The notes below the pieces were generated by a model. It was not told the origin of the DNA. It did not search any database and saw only the letters and a list, made by a program, of their open reading frames with translations. A program made the position numbers and the translations under genes. A DNA stretch of 19,305 bases from NCBI GenBank assembly GCA_002353825.1, contig DEKJ01000052.1, positions 1 to 19,305 of the forward strand, in the 5' to 3' direction. This document shows, in pieces, positions 12,530 to 18,680 of the stretch (positions are counted from its first letter, which is position 1; every line of letters begins with the position of its first letter). Source of the DNA: Prevotella sp. UBA2725 (GTDB taxonomy: Bacteria; Bacteroidota; Bacteroidia; Bacteroidales; Bacteroidaceae).

Positions 12530-14725
12530 ATGAGCAAGCTTCGAGCAGTCATAGAACGAATCACCTATCAGAGTGCAGAGAACGGTTACAGCATCCTGAA
12601 GGCTAACGTGAAGGGATACAACGATCTCGTCACGCTGGTCGGCAATATGCCGGAAGTGACCGTCGGCACGGTGATGGTGGCTGAGGGCGAATGGAAAGTC
12701 AACAAGCAGTATGGCTCCCAGTTCGTCGTCAGCACCTATGAGGAAGCCATGCCTGCCACGGAGTTTGGTATTGAGAAGTACCTCGGTAGCGGTCTGGTCA
12801 AGGGTATCGGTCCGAAATATGCCAAGCTCATTGTCTCTACCTTTGGTCTCGACACATTTGATGTCATTGAGAAGGAGCCGAAGAAACTCAGTGATGTGCC
12901 CGGCATCGGTCCCAAGCGCATCAAGAAAATCCACGACTCGTGGATGAAGCAGCTCGACGTGAAGGAAGTGATGGTGTTCCTCCAAGGCAATGGTGTGAGC
13001 ACCGCCTACGCTGCAAAGATTTACAAAGCTTATGGCAAGGAGAGCATCAAGAAGGTACAGAACAATCCCTATTGTCTTGCCGACGACATCTGGGGCATCG
13101 GCTTCAAGACCGCTGACAGCATTGCCGAGAAGATGGGCTACACGAAGAACGACCCGCGGCGTTGCAAAAGTGGTATCGTCTATACCCTCAACCAACTGTC
13201 CAATGAAGGCCACGTCTATGCCGAGCGCAACCAACTTCTTGATGCCGGTGTACAACTGCTCGGAGCCGACAAGGACTCTATAGAACAGGTTCTTGACAAG
13301 ATGATTGCCTCAGAGGATCTGAAGATAGAGGGTGAAGCGATCTATCTTCCCCCACTCTATTACAGTGAGGTCGGCGTTGCCAACAAACTGAGAGCGCTGA
13401 TGCAGGACAGCTCCAAGACCCTCTTTCAGAAGGAACCGAATATCAAGGAAATCCAGAAACGTACGGGTATCACCTATGATGACTTGCAGACAGAGGCCAT
13501 CCGTCAGGCAGTGAAGTCAAAGGTCATGGTGTTGACAGGTGGTCCTGGTACCGGCAAGACGACTGTCACCCAAGGCATCATCGCCGCCTGGCAGACCATG
13601 GACTTGGAGATTCTCTGTGCTGCTCCTACCGGCCGTGCAGCCAAGCGAATGACGGAGGCAACGGGCATGGAGTCGAAGACCATTCACCGGCTTCTCGGTT
13701 TCAACCCATCCGAAGGCTATAAGTACAATGAGGACAATCCCCTTGAAGGTGACGCATTGATTGTCGATGAGAGCTCAATGATCGATATCGTACTGATGAA
13801 CTCGCTCCTCAAGGCGCTACCCCAAGGCATGCGACTGCTTCTCGTTGGCGATGTAGACCAGTTGCCATCCGTAGGCCCTGGTAATGTACTGCGTGATATC
13901 ATCTCCTCGGATGTTGTTCCCGTTGTTCGTCTGACCCGCATCTTCCGTCAGGCACAGACGAGCCGTATCATCATGAATGCCCATGCCATCAACGAAGGCC
14001 GCTTTCCCGACATCAGCAATGGCAAACAGTCAGACTTCTTCTTTATGGAGTCAGAAGATCCGGAGCAGATAGCAGCTACTATCGTAAGCCTTGTCAAGTC
14101 CCGACTTCCCCAAGCCTATCATGTGCCATCAACGAGCATCCAGGTTCTCACACCAATGCAGCGCTCGGTCATCGGGGCCAGCAACCTTAAAATCTCCATC
14201 CAACAGGCGGTCAACCCAGTTGGTGAAGGCTTACAGCGAGGTGGTTACACGTTCCGTAGGAACGACCGTGTCATGCAACTGAAGAATGACTATCAGAAAG
14301 AAGTGTTCAACGGCGACATGGGCATTGTCACCCTCGTTAACATGGAAGACCGCACACTGACAGTCGACTTTGATGGCAAGTCTGTAGAATATGAGTCCTC
14401 AGAACTCGATGAGCTCAGCCTCTCCTATGCGACGACCATCCATAAGAGCCAGGGCTCGGAATATCCTATCGTCATCATCCCAGTCCACTTCACCAACTAT
14501 GTCATGCTCCAGCGTAACCTCATCTACACCGCCGTGACCCGTGCCAAGAAGATCTGTATCCTCATTGGCACCCGTAAGGCTCTGTGGTATGCTGTCAACC
14601 ACAACACCGTCACACAGCGCAATACGCTCCTCAAGGAACGGCTGCAAGGAAAGATCGTTGCTGTATATCAGCGGAAGGACGACGAAGACCAACTTGAGAT
14701 GGCAGCAGAAGAGAAAATTAAGTGA
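12530..14725 (+). CDS. recD2: RecD2-type ATP-dependent DNA helicase
   Basis: The 731-residue protein is a superfamily 1B 5'-3' DNA helicase of the RecD2 type, which works without RecBC in DNA repair and replication stress. An N-terminal OB-like region (VIERITYQSAENGYSILKA) is followed by helix-hairpin-helix motifs: GLVKGIGPKYA at 88-98, SDVPGIGPKRIKK at 121-133, and IWGIGFKTADSIAEKMG at 187-203. The motor carries Walker A GGPGTGKTT (337-345), motif Ia CAAPTGRAAKRM, Walker B IVDESSM (411-417), GDVDQLPSVGPG (440-451), RIFRQA (470-475), and the late motif SYATTIHKSQGSEYP (632-646) with YTAVTRAKK (666-674). All helicase motifs are intact and the length is normal. A strong promoter lies upstream. 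Confidence 0.96.
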   Translation: MSKLRAVIERITYQSAENGYSILKANVKGYNDLVTLVGNMPEVTVGTVMVAEGEWKVNKQYGSQFVVSTYEEAMPATEFGIEKYLGSGLVKGIGPKYAKLIVSTFGLDTFDVIEKEPKKLSDVPGIGPKRIKKIHDSWMKQLDVKEVMVFLQGNGVSTAYAAKIYKAYGKESIKKVQNNPYCLADDIWGIGFKTADSIAEKMGYTKNDPRRCKSGIVYTLNQLSNEGHVYAERNQLLDAGVQLLGADKDSIEQVLDKMIASEDLKIEGEAIYLPPLYYSEVGVANKLRALMQDSSKTLFQKEPNIKEIQKRTGITYDDLQTEAIRQAVKSKVMVLTGGPGTGKTTVTQGIIAAWQTMDLEILCAAPTGRAAKRMTEATGMESKTIHRLLGFNPSEGYKYNEDNPLEGDALIVDESSMIDIVLMNSLLKALPQGMRLLLVGDVDQLPSVGPGNVLRDIISSDVVPVVRLTRIFRQAQTSRIIMNAHAINEGRFPDISNGKQSDFFFMESEDPEQIAATIVSLVKSRLPQAYHVPSTSIQVLTPMQRSVIGASNLKISIQQAVNPVGEGLQRGGYTFRRNDRVMQLKNDYQKEVFNGDMGIVTLVNMEDRTLTVDFDGKSVEYESSELDELSLSYATTIHKSQGSEYPIVIIPVHFTNYVMLQRNLIYTAVTRAKKICILIGTRKALWYAVNHNTVTQRNTLLKERLQGKIVAVYQRKDDEDQLEMAAEEKIK

Positions 14726-14754
14726 ACTTTGAGCTTAATTTCAGGTAAAAGTCG

Positions 14755-14762
14755 TATATTTG
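14755..14762 (+). promoter_or_regulatory. -7 box (TATATTTG) for the OsmC family gene
   Basis: TATATTTG fits TAnnTTTG and lies 32 bases before the ATG at 14795, so this gene can be transcribed independently of recD2. Confidence 0.55.
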
Positions 14763-14794
14763 TGGCTGATAATGTTAAACCAAATTCTACTATT

Positions 14795-15193
14795 ATGAGC
14801 ATCACTATTAAGAACATTGGTGGTTTCCGCATGGAAATCAGTAACGAGAAAGAACAGACACATACAGACGCTCCTGCTTCCCATGGTGGTAAAGGAGAGC
14901 TGATTACACCTGTCGAATTGTTTGCTGAGTCTTTAATGGCCTGTGCTTTGACCACCGCTTCCATGGGAGCAGCTAAGGCAGGCATCAATGCCGACGGATG
15001 GCATGCTGAACTGAAAGGCATTGAGTTTGCAGAAGGACACGCGAGTGTAACTGCCATCGCCATTGAGTTCCACTTCGGTAGTGAAGTTCCCGAGGCTCAG
15101 CGACGTCGCATTGAGGCATTCACGAAGAATGGCTGCACCGTTGGCAACTCGCTGAAGACCGAAGAGAAGTTCACCTTCGTGTATGATGCATGA
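14795..15193 (+). CDS. OsmC/Ohr family protein
   Basis: A 132-residue OsmC-fold protein. Members reduce organic hydroperoxides with two redox cysteines and work as tightly intertwined dimers. Both cysteines are present: Cys50 in ELFAESLMACALTTASMG and Cys114 in TKNGCTVGNSLK. The family segment GELITPVELFAESLMAC sits in the usual place, followed by VTAIAIEFHFGSEVPEAQRRRIEAF. The start at 14795 (MSITIKNIGGFRMEI) was chosen over 14729 because the promoter -7 box lies inside the longer frame. Substrate specificity within the family (OsmC, Ohr or YhfA-like) cannot be fixed. It ends just before the terminator hairpin shared with the convergent HU-like gene. Confidence 0.9.
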   Translation: MSITIKNIGGFRMEISNEKEQTHTDAPASHGGKGELITPVELFAESLMACALTTASMGAAKAGINADGWHAELKGIEFAEGHASVTAIAIEFHFGSEVPEAQRRRIEAFTKNGCTVGNSLKTEEKFTFVYDA

Positions 15194-15201
15194 TATTCAT
15201 T

Positions 15202-15229
15202 GAAAAAGGGTGGACATAAAGCCCACCCT
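15202..15229 (-). terminator. Intrinsic terminator for the HU-like gene
   Basis: AGGGTGG (15207-15213) pairs with CCACCCT (15223-15229). On the minus strand the stem is followed by TTTTT (15206-15202), so it ends the HU-like transcript. It may also stop the OsmC transcript from the other side. Confidence 0.75.
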
Positions 15230-15250
15230 AACTTACAGATGATAACGGAG

Positions 15251-15718
15251 CTACTTTCCGGTCGTACCGGTACCCGATGAACTGCTCCCCGAGGTTGTAC
15301 CACTCGTCTTGTTCGAAGTGGTAATGGTACTCGCTCTACGGAGGGTAGCATCAAGGTTCAGACTGGATGAACGGAGAACACCGGTAGCACGAGCACGAAG
15401 TTTCACGGTCTCAATGTTCTCAGCAGTGGTGAACTTGTCCTCCGAATCGGCTGACATCTTGTTCTTAATGCCGCAGGAGAAGATGGCCAGGTCGTCGATC
15501 TTCACGTTCTTGCCCTCAAGGATCATCTCCTTGATACAACGTACCATGGCCTTTATCACACCCAAGCACATAGCCTCAGAGAATCCGGAGTTGTGCTGCT
15601 CCATGTGCTTGGCAAGCGCCTCTAAGTCCATCGTCTCTTCCACAACGGGAACCGCATACCACGTCTTGTAAGAGTGGCTCGTTGGAATCTTGTTCTGACG
15701 TAATACGTAACGAATCAT
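15251..15718 (-). CDS. HU family DNA-binding protein, Bacteroidetes type with Ser/Thr/Gly tail
   Basis: The 155-residue protein has the diverged HU/IHF fold found in many Bacteroidetes accessory cassettes. It starts MIRYVLRQNKIPTSHSYKTWYAVPV, then has the helical pair LEALAKHMEQHNSGFSEAMCLGVIKAMVRCIKEMIL. The beta arm follows at NVKIDDLAIFSCGIKNK, and the segment VKLRARATGVLRSSSLNLDATLRRAS ends the folded part at about residue 129. The last 26 residues are Ser/Thr/Gly-rich low complexity. Housekeeping HU is about 90 residues and lacks this tail. The role is presumably DNA bending at a specific locus, but this is not known. It has its own -7 box and terminator, so it is a separate unit inside the DUF3987/DUF4248 region. 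Confidence 0.88.
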   Translation of the reverse strand: MIRYVLRQNKIPTSHSYKTWYAVPVVEETMDLEALAKHMEQHNSGFSEAMCLGVIKAMVRCIKEMILEGKNVKIDDLAIFSCGIKNKMSADSEDKFTTAENIETVKLRARATGVLRSSSLNLDATLRRASTITTSNKTSGTTSGSSSSGTGTTGK

Positions 15719-15758
15719 AGCAGTAAAATTTAAAAGTTATACCTTCTTGTTTACATTG

Positions 15759-15766
15759 CAAAGATA
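15759..15766 (-). promoter_or_regulatory. -7 box (TATCTTTG) for the HU-like gene
   Basis: TATCTTTG on the minus strand fits TAnnTTTG and ends 40 bases before the ATG at 15718. Confidence 0.6.
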
Positions 15767-15857
15767 CGACATCCAGCAATGGCAGTCAGACGATGGTATA
15801 CGTTGCGTACGATAGCGGACAATAAAGGGAAGAACTATCGTATGACATCGGTATCAC

Positions 15858-15937
15858 CGTAGGGGCGGCCCTTGTGGCCGCCCTAACCTCCGGATGGCAA
15901 ATACAACAATAGGACGGCCACCAGGGCCGCCCCTACG
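15858..15937. repeat. REP-like pair of GC-rich hairpins in inverted orientation
   Basis: Two 26-base arms (15858-15883 and 15912-15937) are reverse complements with two differences and a 28-base spacer. Each arm starts or ends with CGTAGGGG/CCCCTACG and is itself a hairpin: GGGCGGCC, a 5-base loop, GGCCGCCC in the left copy. It lies between the HU-like gene and DUF4248 in a region of much lower GC. The second arm ends 10 bases from the DUF4248 stop codon. Confidence 0.8.
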
Positions 15938-15946
15938 ATGTATCGC

Positions 15947-16183
15947 TTACGGACATCCAAGGTACGTTACAATAAGACCGACTTCTCTTGGCGTGAAAAA
16001 CTTGGCGGTCTTCTGATACCCAACTATCTCAAGCGCCTGTCGGATTTCCTTACATCGATTGATCCATGCCATGAGATGGTTCACTGCAGCGTGCGCAGTG
16101 CTTGCCGTAGGGAAGTAGCACAAGGCAAGTTCACTCTTGCCATAGGCGCGGATCTCGAAATTATCAATAGACTTGTGTGTCAT
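15947..16183 (-). CDS. DUF4248 domain protein
   Basis: This 78-residue protein matches the DUF4248 pattern: FEIRAYGKSELALCYFP near residue 9, the central AAVNHLMAWINRCKEIRQALEIVGY, and the C-terminal KTAKFFTPREVGLIVTYLGCP. The family is short, cytoplasmic, found in Bacteroidetes, and has no known function. Its genes often lie between a DUF3987 gene and an HU-like gene, as here. The start codon is 33 bases after the DUF3987 stop on the same strand, so the two are probably co-transcribed. The GC-rich hairpin pair just past its stop codon may end this transcript. Confidence 0.88.
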   Translation of the reverse strand: MTHKSIDNFEIRAYGKSELALCYFPTASTAHAAVNHLMAWINRCKEIRQALEIVGYQKTAKFFTPREVGLIVTYLGCP

Positions 16184-16216
16184 AATTAACTGACTTTTAA
16201 TCGTTAAACAATAGAG

Positions 16217-17803
16217 TTACGAACGCTTTGCCGATGGCTTGAAGTAGACACCATGGCGCAAGCGGTTAAGGACCTCATACTTAAATGTAAGGTCTCTAAG
16301 CATTTCTTTGGCCGACCGCTCAGGAATGTTTAGCCCTTTGGCGACTTGCAATAGCTCTGCTGTACGGAACTCTCCTTCCGGCAGAGCCATAAACAACTGC
16401 TGCTCATTATCTGGCACCTTGCCTATTTTGGCAAAGGGATTTCTTTTATCTTCCTCTTCCATCACGCTATATACTCGTGCCGTATGATTGATGAGACATT
16501 CCACAATCGTCATTGCCGTATGGAAATCACGGTTGTCGCAGACCAATGCGTTCTTCTCTTCTGGAAAGATGTCGCGAGGGTCTGAAGGATTAAACGACTC
16601 ATGCCACTCAGTCAGCTTGCGAAGCACAGTGAGAATCATGGCGTAGCGGAAGTTCTCCAAGGCGAGGCGGAACACGAAGGCACGGATACCCTTGCCCAAC
16701 ATACCGAACTGCTCTTCTAAGACACCCTGATAAGTATCAAGAAAAAGTTTCTTCTGGTCGTCGCTCAAGACGAACTCGATAGGGTGTCCGACACGCTGCT
16801 GCATGGCATGGAACATCGGCAGAAAATAGTCGCCAAAGTCTTTGTAGATGTCAGCAAAGGGCTTTTTCTTGGCAAAGACATCGTGAAATTTAACATCCTC
16901 ATCTGGCATGTAATAGAAGAGGAAACGGGAACCAAGACCATTCTCAAACGATGGGAAGAGTGCGGGCAGCTGGCCTGGTGTGCAAGTAAGCAAGATGCTT
17001 AACCGCGGCTCATTGATATCGATATGCACATCATCCGTCACACGTGTCATCGACAATGTCTCATGATGATGAGCCTTACGCATCAAGTCGGAATAGTTGC
17101 CATAGTCGCTATCAAGCATAGTCGATACCGTGTCGGGCTCTGTCTCATACATCAGACCCCAACCACCATTGGCTTTCAGAGCCCGATAGACAGCCGACGA
17201 AGTACTGTTGCCCGGTACGAAAGGATCACGGTATACAGGCTTCTCCGGAGTGGTACCACGGTCTTTCTTGTTCTTGGCATCAAAGGCCGCCACCGCCGCA
17301 TCATATTCGGCCTTCTCTGCTTCATACTTCCGGAGCATCTCCATCCTGACAGGTGTGGCCAACTGCTTGTTGAAAATCAGATTTCCTTTCTCGTTACCTG
17401 CACTGGAATAGATGATGTTGAACAGCGGAGCATATACGCGGCGACCATCATAAACTCCGTAGACACCACTGCGCTTAACCTTCAGATCTGTGTCTTCATC
17501 CTTCCCATTCTCAATGAAATTGGAACCGCCCATCAAGCCACTGAGAACATTGTAAGCACCCAACAGCATGGCGTCGCGCTTGGGAATGCTATCATTATTC
17601 AAGTCAAAAATCTTGCGTGAAATATAATCCAGGTTCTCCACCTCCAACTTGTCAGAGAAGGTGAAACCATTATGCTCCTTGTCAATTGTCTGTGCAGAAA
17701 GTGCAGAAAGTGCAGAAGTGCAAAGTGCAGAATTATGTAAAACCTCACTTTTAGCCTCTTTTCCTATATTTTTTGCACTTTGCACTTTTGCACTTTCTTG
17801 CAT
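16217..17803 (-). CDS. DUF3987 domain protein (primase/helicase-like ATPase relative)
   Basis: The 528-residue protein belongs to DUF3987, a family common in phage-like and accessory Bacteroidetes loci and distantly like P-loop ATPases. After about 45 non-conserved residues come RDAMLLGAYNVLSGLMGGS (76-94) and YAPLFNIIYSSAGNEKGNLIFNKQLATPV (124-152), where the P-loop would be; the canonical GK-S/T is absent and GNEKGN stands there. Next are a Lys/Glu/Ala coiled stretch (155-185), STSSAVYRALKANGG, the acidic block YETEPDTVSTMLDSDYGNYSDLMRKAHHHE, and RLSILLTCTPGQLPALFPSFENGLGSRFLFY (about 270-300). The C-terminus resembles a winged helix. The first 40 residues are encoded by an inverted repeat of GTGCA units that also covers the start codon. 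Role unknown; nucleic-acid-dependent ATPase is a guess. Confidence 0.85.
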   Translation of the reverse strand: MQESAKVQSAKNIGKEAKSEVLHNSALCTSALSALSAQTIDKEHNGFTFSDKLEVENLDYISRKIFDLNNDSIPKRDAMLLGAYNVLSGLMGGSNFIENGKDEDTDLKVKRSGVYGVYDGRRVYAPLFNIIYSSAGNEKGNLIFNKQLATPVRMEMLRKYEAEKAEYDAAVAAFDAKNKKDRGTTPEKPVYRDPFVPGNSTSSAVYRALKANGGWGLMYETEPDTVSTMLDSDYGNYSDLMRKAHHHETLSMTRVTDDVHIDINEPRLSILLTCTPGQLPALFPSFENGLGSRFLFYYMPDEDVKFHDVFAKKKPFADIYKDFGDYFLPMFHAMQQRVGHPIEFVLSDDQKKLFLDTYQGVLEEQFGMLGKGIRAFVFRLALENFRYAMILTVLRKLTEWHESFNPSDPRDIFPEEKNALVCDNRDFHTAMTIVECLINHTARVYSVMEEEDKRNPFAKIGKVPDNEQQLFMALPEGEFRTAELLQVAKGLNIPERSAKEMLRDLTFKYEVLNRLRHGVYFKPSAKRS

Positions 17804-17816
17804 GCACTTTCTGCAC
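17692..17816. repeat. 38-bp inverted repeat of GTGCA units over the DUF3987 start codon
   Basis: The plus strand has five GTGCA units at 17692-17729 (spaced 9, 9, 8 and 7 bases) and five TGCAC units at 17774-17816. The arms are reverse complements with a single mismatch and a 5-base insertion TTGCA (17798-17802) in the second arm, and a 44-base loop. The DUF3987 start codon (17803-17801) falls at that insertion, so in the mRNA it would sit in a bulge within a long stem. Confidence 0.85.
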
Positions 17817-17823
17817 TTTCCTC

Positions 17824-17840
17824 TTGAGCAGCTTGCTCAA
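17824..17840. repeat. Perfect palindrome upstream of DUF3987
   Basis: TTGAGCA and TGCTCAA flank a three-base centre. It lies 20-37 bases upstream of the DUF3987 start codon, in the leader or promoter, and could be an operator or a small hairpin. No TAnnTTTG box was found upstream of DUF3987. Confidence 0.6.
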
Positions 17841-17933
17841 AATAGAGCGTCTTGAGAAATAATACGTATAAAACTTGCGCGCTATTATATAAATTGCACT
17901 ATAGTTGTGGTAGTAATACTAACAATCGACACC

Positions 17934-18512
17934 ATGACAGACACTAAGACTATCTTACTTAACCGCATCAAGAATATGACAACCGAGGAAAAGGACAAGG
18001 CATTGTTCGCCTACATGCTTCGGGATGCCAGTCCTGAGCCACTGTGTACCATCGAGGTAGTAAGAAACAACATTGGCAGAGGGGTAAGAGGTAGGTATGA
18101 TGTCATCATCGTCGATAGCGATGGAAACCGACATGTCGTTGACTTCAAGGAACGTAGTGCCAAGATCTTCTATGTACTCCTGCTCATGGCAAAGAACGGC
18201 ATCAGCAGGAGCAGTGTCAGGCAGGATCATTTTGACAACTACTACAATGTGGGCTGCGTCCTATATAATAACTTCGACATCGCTAAGCTTGAGTCAAAGT
18301 CTGATGACACTTTCCAGCAGTTCTTTAACAATGCCATCTCAAAGACGCGTACGACTATCAAGAGTGCGCTGAGGGGTATCGACAAGCCTGAGCATTACCT
18401 GATAGCTGATCCAAAGTCGCATAGCAGCATGCTGTTCATACCACTCGTAAAGGAGTATGACGGCAAGGTCACCTTCTGTGATGAATTTGTAAGAGAGACC
18501 GAAATACTTTGA
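17934..18512 (+). CDS. Hypothetical protein (192 aa), divergent from DUF3987
   Basis: I cannot name this protein. It opens MTDTKTILLNRIKNMTTEEK, a helix. A beta-rich part follows with RYDVIIVDSDGNRHVVDFKERSAKIFYVLLLMAKNGISRSSV at about 55-95. The pattern of a short strand pair followed by K-x-FYVLLLMAKNG resembles winged-helix output domains in uncharacterised Bacteroidales proteins that end with an IKSALRG-x(n)-HYLIADP segment, seen here at 143-163. A DNA-binding role is therefore possible but unproven. A start at 17907 is also in frame; 17934 was preferred for its ordinary N-terminus. The best promoter match is the poor -7-like TATAGTTG at 17900-17907. Divergence from DUF3987 suggests a regulator of the cassette (inference). 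Confidence 0.7.
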   Translation: MTDTKTILLNRIKNMTTEEKDKALFAYMLRDASPEPLCTIEVVRNNIGRGVRGRYDVIIVDSDGNRHVVDFKERSAKIFYVLLLMAKNGISRSSVRQDHFDNYYNVGCVLYNNFDIAKLESKSDDTFQQFFNNAISKTRTTIKSALRGIDKPEHYLIADPKSHSSMLFIPLVKEYDGKVTFCDEFVRETEIL

Positions 18513-18584
18513 ATCAACCACTAACACTAGAGTAACAAGCTCATGGTCATGTTAACTGAATTTTTAGTCATAATGAAGAAAGCG

Positions 18585-18672
18585 GTGTCGTTGAACAATC
18601 TACTTACGTTCGACAAACAATTTGCTGCCGTACGCCAGCCGAATGACCGCATACGACAGCAAATGGAACCAA
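18585..18672 (-). repeat. Second array of about four 22-bp repeats related to 11181-11268, opposite orientation
   Basis: Units at about 18585-18606, 18607-18628, 18629-18650 and 18651-18672 share CG-T-x-CG-x-C-x-AAC-like cores. The unit at 18607-18628 (starting CGTTCGACAAACAAT) agrees with the reverse complement of the first array's consensus at 18 of 22 positions by my count. It lies between the unknown 192-aa gene and the M3 peptidase stop codon; 18513-18680 holds no gene. Confidence 0.55.
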
Positions 18673-18680
18673 GGCTCTTA

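Noticed and set aside
12428..13255. A 275-residue minus-strand open frame inside recD2
   Set aside because: recD2 is intact with all motifs on the other strand. This frame is an antisense by-product of its codon use.
15790..15850. A third copy of the 22-bp repeat family (ACGTTGCGTACGATAG region), with an inverted TACGATAG/CTATCGTA pair
   Set aside because: The similarity is limited to one unit with a gap, and the neighbouring units do not keep the 22-bp spacing. The inverted pair is real but short.
15779..15862. A 27-residue plus-strand mini frame (MAVRRWYTLRTIADNKG...) just upstream of the REP-like pair
   Set aside because: It is too short, has no ribosome site or promoter, and ends inside the first repeat arm. 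It might be a fragment of an HU-like or neighbouring cassette gene, but I cannot support that.
17755..17903. Phage attachment site or transposon end beside the DUF3987 cassette
   Set aside because: No direct repeat was found on both sides of the cassette and no integrase or transposase gene is in the window. The local repeats are explained by the GTGCA inverted repeat and the palindrome.
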